This document shows positions 7,486 through 14,736 of a stretch of 14,784 nt of DNA, piece after piece (position 1 is the first letter of the stretch; every line of letters starts with the position of its first letter). Source of the stretch: Actinobacteria bacterium UBA5182 (GTDB lineage Bacteria; Actinomycetota; UBA4738); the NCBI GenBank assembly GCA_002413185.1, contig DHWM01000124.1, positions 1 to 14,784 of the forward strand, written 5' to 3'. The notes beneath the pieces were generated by a model. That model did no database searches, was not told the DNA's origin, and worked only from the letters and a program-made list of their open reading frames with translations. The position numbers were made by a program, and so were the translations under genes.

Positions 7486-8643
7486 TCAGTGGCCGTGGCC
7501 GGCGTGAGCGTGATCATGCCCGTCGGCGGCGGGTGCGCCCGGTGCCACCATGAGCCCGAGCGGCTTCTTCACCAGGGTCCTGGTGGCGGTGGCCAGCTTT
7601 CGCGCGGCCTGCCGAAGGGACTCGCCGGCGGGCGAATCTGGGTCCGACACCACGATCGGGATGCCGGCGTCCCCACCTCGCCGGACCGCCGGGATCAGCG
7701 GGATCTTCGCCAGCAGGGGGACCCCGAGCGTCTCCGCGGCCAGCTCCCCGCCGCCTTCGCCGAAGATGGCCTCGCGCTCGCCGCAGTGCGGGCACACGTA
7801 ATAGCTCATGTTCTCGATCACGCCAGCGATCCGCAGGCGGGTCTGCGTGGCCATCTTCCCGGCCCGTTCGGCCACCTTGCGGGCGGCGTCTTGAGGCGTG
7901 GTGACCACCAGCATCTGGGCGCCCGGGAGGAATCCCGCCATGGACAGCGACACGTCCCCGGTGCCCGGAGGAAGGTCGGCCAAGAGGAAGTCCAGATCGC
8001 CCCAGTACACGTCGCCCAGGAACTGCTGCACGGCCTTGTGGAGCATGGGCCCGCGCCAGATGACCGGGGTCTCCTCCGGCACGAAGAACCCCATCGAGAT
8101 GATCTTCACGCCGTGCGATTCGAGCGGCAGGATCATGTTGTTGAACGACACGGGATGTCCGCTCACCCCCATCATGCGAGGGATCGAGAACCCCCAAACG
8201 TCGATGTCGATGATGCCGACCCGGTGGCCTTCGGCTGACAGAGCCGCGGCCAGGTTCGCCGTGACGGTGGACTTGCCCACGCCGCCCTTGCCCGAGGCCA
8301 CGGCGATGACGGTGGTCTCGCCGGAGGTGAAGAACGTCTGCTGCTGAACGGGCCCGGCCCCTCCACGAAGCTGCGTCACCAGTTGCTGGCGCTGTTGCTC
8401 GTTCATTTCGCCGAGGTCCACCACGATGCGCTCCACTCCGGGGAGGTCCTTGAGCGCCCCGGTGACGTCGGTGTTGATGCGGTCCTTCAGGGGGCAGCCC
8501 GCGATGGTCAAGAGGACATGGACCGTGACGGTCCCTCCCTCGACGTCGATGCCCTTCAACATTCCGACATCTTCGATGGGCCGGCCGATCTCGGGGTCGA
8601 GGACGCTTCGCAGCGCCTGGCGAACTTCTTCCTTGGTGGGCAT
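7486..8643 (-). CDS. mrp: Mrp/ApbC-type Fe-S cluster carrier P-loop ATPase
   Basis: The 385-residue protein has an N-terminal MIP18/DUF59 domain (about 4-80, with DPEIGRPIEDVGM and a conserved Cys50 in TIAGCPLKD). A deviant Walker A P-loop GKGGVGKS (118-125) follows, then DLPPGTGD (223-230) and the CPHC pair C284/C287 that binds a bridging [4Fe-4S] cluster in the dimer. This family delivers Fe-S clusters to apoproteins in the cytosol. The tail DGHDHAHAGHGH (374-385) has five His and could bind metal. ATG 8641-8643 is chosen because it starts the DUF59 domain and is preceded by TGGAG (8650-8654) at 6 nt spacing. It is divergent from the Cys-bearing regulator gene at 8790, which suggests control by that regulator. 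Confidence 0.92.
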   Translation of the reverse strand: MPTKEEVRQALRSVLDPEIGRPIEDVGMLKGIDVEGGTVTVHVLLTIAGCPLKDRINTDVTGALKDLPGVERIVVDLGEMNEQQRQQLVTQLRGGAGPVQQQTFFTSGETTVIAVASGKGGVGKSTVTANLAAALSAEGHRVGIIDIDVWGFSIPRMMGVSGHPVSFNNMILPLESHGVKIISMGFFVPEETPVIWRGPMLHKAVQQFLGDVYWGDLDFLLADLPPGTGDVSLSMAGFLPGAQMLVVTTPQDAARKVAERAGKMATQTRLRIAGVIENMSYYVCPHCGEREAIFGEGGGELAAETLGVPLLAKIPLIPAVRRGGDAGIPIVVSDPDSPAGESLRQAARKLATATRTLVKKPLGLMVAPGAPAADGHDHAHAGHGH

Positions 8644-8684
8644 CAGTGGCTCCAGAGGTTGGGAAGATGGACCTTGCTGAATCG

Positions 8685-8690
8685 ATAGTA
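8685..8690 (-). promoter_or_regulatory. Candidate -10 element for mrp
   Basis: TACTAT on the minus strand matches five of six positions of TATAAT and lies about 41 bp upstream of the mrp ATG. It would leave a 5' leader of roughly 35 nt that contains the TGGAG ribosome-binding site. No recognisable -35 is seen at 16-18 bp. Confidence 0.35.
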
Positions 8691-8714
8691 CGGGACCCTC
8701 GCCGATCCGCCCGC

Positions 8715-8731
8715 CTCGCCCCCCTGGCGAG
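8715..8731. repeat. Inverted repeat between mrp and the divergent regulator gene
   Basis: CTCGCC, a 5-bp spacer (CCCCT) and GGCGAG form a perfect 6+6 inverted repeat. A further direct copy of CTCGCC is at 8698-8703. The site sits between the candidate mrp -10 (8685-8690) and the candidate regulator promoter (8775-8783), a typical place for an operator shared by divergent genes. In GC-rich DNA a 6-bp arm can arise by chance. Confidence 0.35.
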
Positions 8732-8774
8732 CGTCCCGGCCGTGCCCGAGGATGGCTTGCGGCGGGGGCGGCGA

Positions 8775-8783
8775 TGCGACAAT
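8775..8783 (+). promoter_or_regulatory. Candidate extended -10 for a leaderless transcript of the regulator gene
   Basis: TGC followed by GACAAT has the form of an extended -10 (TGn plus a hexamer matching four of six positions). A transcription start 7 nt downstream would fall exactly on the G of the GTG start codon at 8790. That fits leaderless transcripts, which are common in actinobacteria, and the lack of a Shine-Dalgarno sequence before 8790. Confidence 0.35.
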
Positions 8784-8789
8784 GGCGCC

Positions 8790-9458
8790 GTGCCGGAAAC
8801 GAAGGCTCTCGAGATCCACAAGGCCCTCGCCGACGATACCCGGTATCGGTTGTACCGCTACATCGGCCTGGCCGCCCGGCCGGTCTCGGTCCGGGAGATG
8901 TCTCGCCGGCTGTCCCTGCACCCGAACACGCTCCGGCCCCACCTGCGTCGGCTGGAGGAAGCCGGGCTGATCGCCCGTGAGGTTCGAAAGACCGCCACCG
9001 TCGGACGCCCCCAGACGCTCTATTCCATCCGGCAGACCGAGGGACCAGAAGGGCGCGACTACCGACTGCTCGCGGAGATGCTCTGTGCACTGGTGCGGGG
9101 CAAGCGGGCCATGGCCCAGGCCCAGGAGCTGGCCCGTCAGTGGGGCACCTACCTGGTGGCCCAGGGCGCCCCTCGACCCGGGGTGGAGCGGCCCGACCGG
9201 CGCAACCTGGCGATCCTGCAGGACGCCATGGCCAGGGCTGGGTTCGACCCCCGGTTCCGTCGCGGGGCCGGCTCCTCCATCGAGGTGACGTTGCGAGACT
9301 GCCCCTTCCGGGACCTCACCGAGGACTATCGGGAGCTGGCCTGCACCCTGCACCTGGGCCTGATCGAAGGCATGCTGGGTGGACTCAAGCCCTCGCTGGG
9401 GGTCCGGGAATTCCACCCGTTCGTGGAGCGGAGCGTGTGTCGGATCAGGGCCGGCTGA
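8790..9458 (+). CDS. Winged-helix transcriptional regulator with Cys-bearing C-terminal domain (SufR-like)
   Basis: The 222-residue protein begins with an ArsR/SufR-type winged helix (about 6-80: ALADDTRYRLYRYIG, SVREMSRRLSLHPNTLRPHL as the HTH, VGRPQTLYSI as the wing). The C-terminal domain has DCPFRDL (C171), LACTLH (C185, H188) and SVCRI (C217). That spacing recalls SufR and related repressors, where Cys residues in this domain bind an Fe-S cluster. It is likely a cytosolic DNA-binding sensor of Fe-S or redox state. The divergent mrp gene, an Fe-S carrier, supports this. GTG 8790 is chosen because the regulator family starts right at this point and a candidate leaderless promoter fits; the frame is open upstream to 8646 without similarity. 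The exact ligand is inference. It converges on the FAD enzyme gene with a 30-bp gap. Confidence 0.78.
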   Translation: MPETKALEIHKALADDTRYRLYRYIGLAARPVSVREMSRRLSLHPNTLRPHLRRLEEAGLIAREVRKTATVGRPQTLYSIRQTEGPEGRDYRLLAEMLCALVRGKRAMAQAQELARQWGTYLVAQGAPRPGVERPDRRNLAILQDAMARAGFDPRFRRGAGSSIEVTLRDCPFRDLTEDYRELACTLHLGLIEGMLGGLKPSLGVREFHPFVERSVCRIRAG

Positions 9459-9488
9459 GGAAGGAATCGCGCGAAGGGCCGGGTGGAC

Positions 9489-10874
9489 TCAGGCCCTCAC
9501 GCCCATATCGGGCTCCGCCGTTCGCTGCAGTGCGTCGACGAAGGCGTTCGAGGTGATCGATCCCAGGTAGTCGTGCCAGACGTGCTTGGGATTCGCCTCC
9601 ACCTCTGAAACGGTCTCTCGCATCCGGGTGAGCACTGGGGGCTCCTCCTCCTCGTAGACGTCGCCCTGGAGGAGCTTCAGCACGTCGATCCGGTAGCGGG
9701 GGTCCTGGATGAAGGCCGTGAAGAGCACGTTCAGCCGGTAATAGACCGAGATGAAGTTGTACCAGTTCTTCGTCCCCCGCCTGATCGTCTGCTCGTAGGT
9801 TCGGAAGCGGCCGACCGAGAAGTCGCCGGCCTCCGCCGCAGCGATGATGTCCCTGCTGGCGAAGCGGGAGCTGTTGAGGGCGATGCTGACCCCTGTCGAG
9901 AAGATCGGGTCGACGAACCTGGCGGCGTCTCCCACCAGAACCAACCGGTCGTCCACGATGTGCTTCATCGCGTAGCTGTAGTCGCCCTCGTCCCGGAACG
10001 GCCGGATGCGATCGGCGCTCTGGAGCGCCTCGAAAAGCTCTGGACGGCTCCCGATCGCCTCCCAGAAGAACCGTTCCCGCGATTCACGGCTCGCCGCGAA
10101 GTTCTTCTTCTGCGTCACCACGCCGATGCTCGTGATGGCGTCCGTGATCGGGATCTGCCAGAGCCACGTGTTCGTGACGGGCAGGAAATGGATGAAGATG
10201 TAGTCGACCATTTCTTCGCGCTTGGAGAGCACCCGGCGGTCGTACCCGTCGAACCAGGTGTGGATGGCGTACTGGTCGAAGACGGGGTCTTTGAGACGCC
10301 ACTTCATCTGGTTGCCGATCTGGGTGCGCCGGCCGCTCGCGTCCACCACCATCCGGGCCGTGGTCTCGACGTCCCGCCGGCCCATTCCATAGCGAAGGGT
10401 GACCTGTTCGGGATCAGAGAAGTCGACTCCTTTGACCGAGACGCCCTCGTATACCTTCGCCCCCAGCTCGTGGGCGTGGTGCAGGAGCAGGTTGTCGAAC
10501 TTCCCTCGGTCCACGTGGTACGTGTACGGCTGTGCCACCCCCTCCTGCTCCCGCTCCGCGAACCGCAGGTCCACGCTGGTGTGTGCCTCCAGGCCCTTCC
10601 AGTTGTGGCCGTAGATACGGCTGCTTGCCGCGGACGTCCAGGCCGCGCCGTACTTGTGCGGGAAACCTTCTCGCTCCAGCACCTCGAGGAAGTCGAGATC
10701 CTTGAACACACGGGTCGAGGAGGGCACCAGCGACTCTCCGACGTGAGGGCGCGGAAAGAGCTCACGCTCGAACACCACACAGTCGATGCCGGCTTTGGCC
10801 AGGTAGGCGGCCATGCTGGAACCACCGGGTCCCCCTCCGATGATCGCTACGTCGAAGTCAGGTGTCGTTGCCAA
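9489..10874 (-). CDS. FAD-dependent oxidoreductase with flavin-dependent halogenase motifs
   Basis: The 461-residue protein has the FAD-binding GGGPGG (13-18), the halogenase-type WLWQIP (237-242, WxWxIP) and GDAARFVDPIFSTG (315-328, containing FxxPxxSxG). In the halogenases with FxPxSxG, a Lys near residue 70-80 is thought to carry the activated halogen; K74 in HKYGAAW is the candidate. It could be a halogenase of a small molecule, or a relative that acts as a monooxygenase or reductase; many uncharacterised homologues carry these motifs. It needs a reduced-flavin partner that is not in the window. The only start after the in-frame stop at 10917-10919 is TTG 10872-10874, preceded by GGAGG (10885-10889). 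It lies 48 bp after the slipin gene and may be part of the nfeD operon. Confidence 0.82.
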   Translation of the reverse strand: MATTPDFDVAIIGGGPGGSSMAAYLAKAGIDCVVFERELFPRPHVGESLVPSSTRVFKDLDFLEVLEREGFPHKYGAAWTSAASSRIYGHNWKGLEAHTSVDLRFAEREQEGVAQPYTYHVDRGKFDNLLLHHAHELGAKVYEGVSVKGVDFSDPEQVTLRYGMGRRDVETTARMVVDASGRRTQIGNQMKWRLKDPVFDQYAIHTWFDGYDRRVLSKREEMVDYIFIHFLPVTNTWLWQIPITDAITSIGVVTQKKNFAASRESRERFFWEAIGSRPELFEALQSADRIRPFRDEGDYSYAMKHIVDDRLVLVGDAARFVDPIFSTGVSIALNSSRFASRDIIAAAEAGDFSVGRFRTYEQTIRRGTKNWYNFISVYYRLNVLFTAFIQDPRYRIDVLKLLQGDVYEEEEPPVLTRMRETVSEVEANPKHVWHDYLGSITSNAFVDALQRTAEPDMGVRA

Positions 10875-10884
10875 CCTTGGACGG

Positions 10885-10889
10885 CCTCC
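10885..10889 (-). promoter_or_regulatory. Ribosome-binding site that supports a TTG start
   Basis: GGAGG on the minus strand ends 10 nt before TTG 10872-10874. No ATG or GTG lies in this frame between the stop at 10917-10919 and the conserved FAD motif, so the site decides the start. Confidence 0.5.
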
Positions 10890-10922
10890 AATCCCGATCG
10901 CGTGTCGGATAGGCCATCAAGG

Positions 10923-11879
10923 TCATCGCGTCAGGTCCTCTTTGACCGATTGCCCAGACGTGGCCGCCGGGCCAGGGGGAGCCCCGCCGTTGCCGAAGGA
11001 CCTCCCGGTCAGCCCGGTCACGCCGGACAGCAGGTTCGCCAGCTCCATCGGGACCACGAATTTGGTCGACGGCGAGGAGCCGATCTGCTTCAGTGCGTCC
11101 AGGTACTGAAGGCTCATGGTGTTGGCGTCCAGAGTCCGGGCGACCTGGAAGATCTTGTCGAGGGCCAGCGAGAATCCCTCGGCCCGCAGGATCGCGGCCT
11201 GGCGGTCGCCCTCGGCGGAGAGGATGGCGGCCTGCTTCTGTCCCTCGGCGACGGTGATCGACGCTGACTTCGAGCCCTCGGCCTCCGTGACCACGGCCCG
11301 GCGGGTCCGTTCGGCCGACATCTGCCGCGTCATCGCGTCCTGGACGGCGGGCGGCGGGATGATCTCGCGGACCTCGACGTTCGTGACCTTGACGCCCCAC
11401 CGCTCGGTGACCTCGTCCAGCTTCACCTGCAGCAGCGAGTTCATCTCGTCGCGCTTCGACAGGACGTCGTCCAGGGTCATGTCCCCGACCACGCTTCGAA
11501 GGGTCGTAGCGGCGATGTTTTGCGCGGCGCCCGCGAAGTTCTGGACCTGTAGCACGCTCATCACGGCATCGACGACCTTGGTGAAGATGATGAAGTCCAT
11601 CGAGATGGCCGCGTTGTCCGCGGTGATCGCCGTCTGGTGCGGGATCTCCAGGTACTTCTCCCGGAGATCGACCCACGTCTTGCGATCGAGGATGGGGATG
11701 ATGAGGATGAGCCCCGGCCCCCTCGTCCCCACGCACCGCCCCAGCCGGAACAGGACGATCCGCTGGTACTCCCGGACGACGTTCACCGCCCTGGCGATGA
11801 CGAACAGCACCACCACCGCGACGATCCCAGCGACCACGGCTCCCGTGGCGGCGTCTCCGATCAAGCCCAACCCCGTCAT
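10923..11879 (-). CDS. Slipin / SPFH (band 7) membrane protein
   Basis: The 318-residue protein has one N-terminal membrane segment (about 13-33). A band-7 domain follows (about 34-190), with EYQRIVLFRLGR, GPGLILIIPILDR and VKVTNVEVREI. An Ala/Glu-rich helical region comes next (about 190-260, AEGQKQAAILSAEGDRQAAI), typical of stomatin/slipin oligomers, and then a Gly/Pro-rich tail. Such proteins form membrane rings or microdomains and are often encoded beside an NfeD protease, whose known archaeal partner is stomatin. Here the ATG at 11877-11879 overlaps the nfeD stop (ATGA), so the two are co-translated and probably act together in membrane quality control. Confidence 0.93.
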   Translation of the reverse strand: MTGLGLIGDAATGAVVAGIVAVVVLFVIARAVNVVREYQRIVLFRLGRCVGTRGPGLILIIPILDRKTWVDLREKYLEIPHQTAITADNAAISMDFIIFTKVVDAVMSVLQVQNFAGAAQNIAATTLRSVVGDMTLDDVLSKRDEMNSLLQVKLDEVTERWGVKVTNVEVREIIPPPAVQDAMTRQMSAERTRRAVVTEAEGSKSASITVAEGQKQAAILSAEGDRQAAILRAEGFSLALDKIFQVARTLDANTMSLQYLDALKQIGSSPSTKFVVPMELANLLSGVTGLTGRSFGNGGAPPGPAATSGQSVKEDLTR

Positions 11880-13237
11880 CTGACCTCCCCCTCTCTCGGT
11901 GCGCCGACCGCCGGAACGGTGGCGCCGCTCACATCCTCCACCAGGAGCTTGACCCCCTGCACTCTGACCACTCGTACCGGTGACCCGGCCGGGATCGGTG
12001 ACCCGAGACACTCCGCCGTCCACGTCTCGCCTCTGGCCCGGACCAGCCCTCGCGGGGCCAGGGCGGTCGTGGCCACACCGAAGCTCCCCTCCAAGGCCTC
12101 GCGCCCCGTTCGGACCGGAAGGTCCTTCGCCGCGAACAGTGCTCGCAGCGTGAACATGGCGAACGCTCCGGCCCCGGCGGCCACGATGACGATCAACGGT
12201 CGCGATACGTGCGCGGTGGGGACGTTGGGGTTGAACAGCAAGAGCCCGCCCAGCACCAGCGTGGCGACCCCACCTGCGGTGAGGACGCCGTGGGCCTTCG
12301 CCTTCACGTCGAGGACGAACAGGACCGCCGAGACGGCCAGGAGGATCAGGCCGGTCAGCCGGACGGGGAGCGTCTCCAGGATGGTCAGCCCGATCACCAT
12401 GCAGACGATCCCGACCGCCAGCGAGACGTGGAAGCCGGGATGGAATACCCACACGATCAGCGCGAGGAACCCGATGTTGATCAGCAGGAAGGCCACGTTC
12501 GGGTCGGCGATGGCGTGGAACAGCTGCTCGCCCACCGACATCCCGAACGGCTGAACAGGCGCGGCGGCCAGATCGGCGCGCGGGCATGCCACGCCGACGA
12601 TGCCGTTCCGCGAGCAACGTGCGACCAGCGCGTTGAAGAGGGCCCCCTGGCTCGACGCCACGAAGTCGATGACGTGCAGTCGCTGGGCGTCCTCGGCGCT
12701 GGCGCTGACGGCGTCCCGCACGGCCTTCTCCGCCCAGTCGGCGTTCCGGTTCCACCGCGTCGCCAGCGAACGGATGAACGCCGCGGCGTCGTTGGTAACC
12801 TTCTCGTTCTCGATCACGCCGGAGACTCCCACGGGATGGGCGGCTCCGATCTCGGTCCCCGGTGCCATGGCGTTGACCGGGCAGGCCAGCATGATGAACG
12901 TCCCGGCCGACGCGGCACGGGCCCCGCTCGGCGCCGTGTAGCAGATCACCGGGACCTTCGACCCGAGGATCGCCTTCACGATGCTCCGCATGGAGGAGTC
13001 CAGCCCGCCGGGCGTGTCGATGGTGAGCAGCACGGCGGCGTCGCCCTCGGCGGTGGCCCGGTCGATCCCGCGCTGGACGTGGGAGGCCATGAACGGGTCG
13101 ACCACCCCGTTCAGCTTCAGGGACAGCACGGTGGTGGAAGAGTGTTGGGCCCGGGCCCGGGCCCGGGCCAGGGTGAGGTTCGCCCCGAGGCTCGCCAGCA
13201 CCAGGAAGAGCACCGCGAGCGCCCGACCCTTCCTCAT
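11876..13237 (-). CDS. NfeD-type membrane-bound serine protease (ClpP class)
   Basis: The 453-residue protein has a signal peptide (MRKGRALAVLFLVLASLG). An extracytoplasmic ClpP-like protease domain (about 33-220) shows IDTPGGL (73-79), GARAASAGTF with the likely nucleophile S110, and K146 in ENEKVTND as the likely general base. Four to five membrane helices follow (about 247-368), then a soluble C-terminal OB-fold NfeD domain (about 378-435, GREALEGSFGVA, RGLVRARGETW). The long form of NfeD cleaves stomatin/slipin C-termini in archaea, so the overlapping slipin gene is its likely partner or substrate. ATG 13235-13237 starts the signal peptide and is preferred to ATG 13292-13294, which would add 19 non-signal residues. 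The signal region contains a GGGCCC repeat. It is divergent from the sigma factor gene. Confidence 0.9.
   Translation of the reverse strand: MRKGRALAVLFLVLASLGANLTLARARARAQHSSTTVLSLKLNGVVDPFMASHVQRGIDRATAEGDAAVLLTIDTPGGLDSSMRSIVKAILGSKVPVICYTAPSGARAASAGTFIMLACPVNAMAPGTEIGAAHPVGVSGVIENEKVTNDAAAFIRSLATRWNRNADWAEKAVRDAVSASAEDAQRLHVIDFVASSQGALFNALVARCSRNGIVGVACPRADLAAAPVQPFGMSVGEQLFHAIADPNVAFLLINIGFLALIVWVFHPGFHVSLAVGIVCMVIGLTILETLPVRLTGLILLAVSAVLFVLDVKAKAHGVLTAGGVATLVLGGLLLFNPNVPTAHVSRPLIVIVAAGAGAFAMFTLRALFAAKDLPVRTGREALEGSFGVATTALAPRGLVRARGETWTAECLGSPIPAGSPVRVVRVQGVKLLVEDVSGATVPAVGAPREGEVR
13147..13169. repeat. GGGCCC hexanucleotide tandem repeat in nfeD
   Basis: Three full GGGCCC units and a partial fourth run without interruption. 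In nfeD (minus strand) they encode Ala-Arg repeats (LARARARAQ) near the signal-peptide cleavage region. Each unit is two codons, so slippage would change length by Ala-Arg steps without shifting the frame. Confidence 0.75.
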
Positions 13238-13341
13238 GACCTCGCAATCATCCCACCGGGGCAGGAGGCACGAAAGGGTGGCGGACGAGGCCATAATGAA
13301 CCCGTCCGGACAAACTCCCGGCGAGGGGCATGCCGTATACC

Positions 13342-13350
13342 AAGGGGAGG
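13342..13350 (+). promoter_or_regulatory. Strong ribosome-binding site of the ECF sigma factor gene
   Basis: AAGGGGAGG ends 4 nt before ATG 13355, close to the full anti-Shine-Dalgarno complement. It fixes the start of the sigma factor gene. Confidence 0.7.
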
Positions 13351-13354
13351 CCAG

Positions 13355-13957
13355 ATGACCTTCGAGCGTGGAGGTCCTCTCTCAACCGAATGGGAGCAAG
13401 AGCTCATGCGGCAGCTCGTGGCCGGTGACGAAGATGCGGTCCGCGTCCTGTACGGGCGGTTCGGGCGCTCGGTGTACACCGTCGGGCTCCGGCTGCTCGG
13501 GACGGCAGAGGGGGCCGAGGAGCTGACCCAGGACGTCTTCCTGGCAGCGTGGCGGAAGGCTTCGCGGTTCGATTCGTCCCGGGGGCGCCTGTCCACCTGG
13601 CTGATGGCGATCGCCCACAACATGGCGGTGGACCGGCTGCGTCACGAACGGGGCGCGGCCCGTCCCTCGCTGGTCCTGGTCGATCAGCTCCCCGAGCCCA
13701 CGCCCGTGGAAGAAGAGGACACCGTCATCGAACGGGACACGGCGCGACGGGCGCTGGCGACGCTCTCCCCGGCGGAGCGGGAGCTGCTCTCCCAGGCCTA
13801 TTTCTTCGGCTGGACCGCCCGGGAGATCGCCGAAGCGGGCGGGATCCCGCTCGGGACGGTCAAGACTCGGCTGCGGACGGCCCTGATCAAGCTCCGGGCC
13901 TCGGCCCAGAATCAGGCCCGGGCAGCCGCTGCCCTGGCTGACGGAGGCCTCGAATGA
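13355..13957 (+). CDS. ECF-family (group 4) RNA polymerase sigma factor
   Basis: The 200-residue protein has region sigma-2 at about 27-97 (AVRVLYGRFGRSVYTVGLRLLG, EELTQDVFLAAWRKASRFD, RLSTWLMAIAHNMAVDRLR). Region sigma-4 is at about 134-182 (LATLSPAERELLSQAYFFGWTAREIAEAGGIPLGTVKTRLRTAL, with the DNA-recognition helix near GTVKTR), and the two are joined by a short acidic linker. It has no regions 1.1 or 3, as expected for an ECF factor. It is probably held at the membrane by the anti-sigma factor encoded next; the two genes overlap by ATGA (13954-13957). The pair resembles SigK-RskA of mycobacteria. Its regulon cannot be told from the window, and no clear self-recognised GGAAC/CGT promoter pair is visible upstream. 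Confidence 0.94.
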   Translation: MTFERGGPLSTEWEQELMRQLVAGDEDAVRVLYGRFGRSVYTVGLRLLGTAEGAEELTQDVFLAAWRKASRFDSSRGRLSTWLMAIAHNMAVDRLRHERGAARPSLVLVDQLPEPTPVEEEDTVIERDTARRALATLSPAERELLSQAYFFGWTAREIAEAGGIPLGTVKTRLRTALIKLRASAQNQARAAAALADGGLE

Positions 13958-14736
13958 CCTGCGTGGAGGTTCGGGACCGGCTCACCGAGCACGCCCTGGG
14001 CGCTCTCGGCCCGGAGGAATCCTCCGCCGTGGAGCGGCATCTGGAGTGGTGTGCGGGATGCCGGAAGGAGTCGGAGGAGCTCATGGAAGGGCAGGCAGCG
14101 GTGGCCATGTCGCTCCAGCCGGTCAGCCCGCCCTCTTCGCTCGAACAGCAGGTGGTCTCAGCTGTCACGGATGCCGCCGGGACGCGCGCGCCGTCCGCAG
14201 CCTCGCCGTCCCGTCGCGCCTCCGGCCACCACTTGATCAGGAACCTCGCCGTGGCCGCGCTGGCGGCTGCGCTGCTCGCGGTCTTCTCGCTCGGCTGGGC
14301 GGTGGCCGAGCGCCAGCACGCCCAGGACGTCGAACGGACCACCGCCACCCGCGTCAGCACTCTGAACGAGCGCATCGCCCGGGTGGTCAAGGGCGTCGGC
14401 GGATGGCCCTACCAGGCCCGGCTTCTGGCCACGGCGGGGAGCCAGGGGTTCGGCACGGCGATCATCGTGGCCGCTCCGAACAAGGACGACTTCATCTTCG
14501 TCGACGTGTTCCCGCCCGCTCCGGACACCGGTCCGTATACGGTGCGGCTGGAGAACAAGGATGGAAAGATCCTGTCGACGGGCGAGCTGAAGCCGACCAA
14601 GAGTGGAGACCTCGTCTACCTGGAGTTCACGGGCCTCGACCTCTCCCAGGGGGCGCATCTGCTGGTCCTGAACCGGTCTCAGGCGATGGTGATGACCGGC
14701 GAGGTCCACCCCTACACGGGGACCGCAGGCGCCTAG
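13954..14736 (+). CDS. Membrane anti-sigma factor with zinc-finger and RskA C-terminal domain
   Basis: The 260-residue protein has an N-terminal anti-sigma domain (1-50) with the zinc motif H29-x3-C33-x2-C36 (HLEWCAGC). A Ser/Pro-rich linker and one membrane helix (about 95-118, IRNLAVAALAAALLAVFSLG) follow. An extracytoplasmic RskA-type domain of about 140 residues completes it (GWPYQARL, FVDVFPPAPDTGPYTVRLENKDG, LVLNRSQAM). The N-terminal part should bind and inhibit the sigma factor encoded just upstream. Release would come from proteolysis triggered by a signal sensed outside, or by change at the zinc site. ATG 13954 overlaps the sigma stop and the expected family N-terminus (MTCxEVRDRL) begins there. 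The stop is 48 bp before the window end, and nothing more is seen after it. Confidence 0.9.
   Translation: MTCVEVRDRLTEHALGALGPEESSAVERHLEWCAGCRKESEELMEGQAAVAMSLQPVSPPSSLEQQVVSAVTDAAGTRAPSAASPSRRASGHHLIRNLAVAALAAALLAVFSLGWAVAERQHAQDVERTTATRVSTLNERIARVVKGVGGWPYQARLLATAGSQGFGTAIIVAAPNKDDFIFVDVFPPAPDTGPYTVRLENKDGKILSTGELKPTKSGDLVYLEFTGLDLSQGAHLLVLNRSQAMVMTGEVHPYTGTAGA

Noticed and set aside
13292..13340. ECF-type self-regulated promoter (TGAACC with CGTAT) before the sigma gene
   Set aside because: The two elements (13297-13302 and 13334-13338) are about 31 bp apart, far more than the 16-17 bp expected.
12209..13354. Extension of the sigma factor frame far upstream over nfeD
   Set aside because: The upstream part is antisense to nfeD, has biased composition and lacks sigma similarity. 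The strong ribosome-binding site and family N-terminus place the start at 13355.
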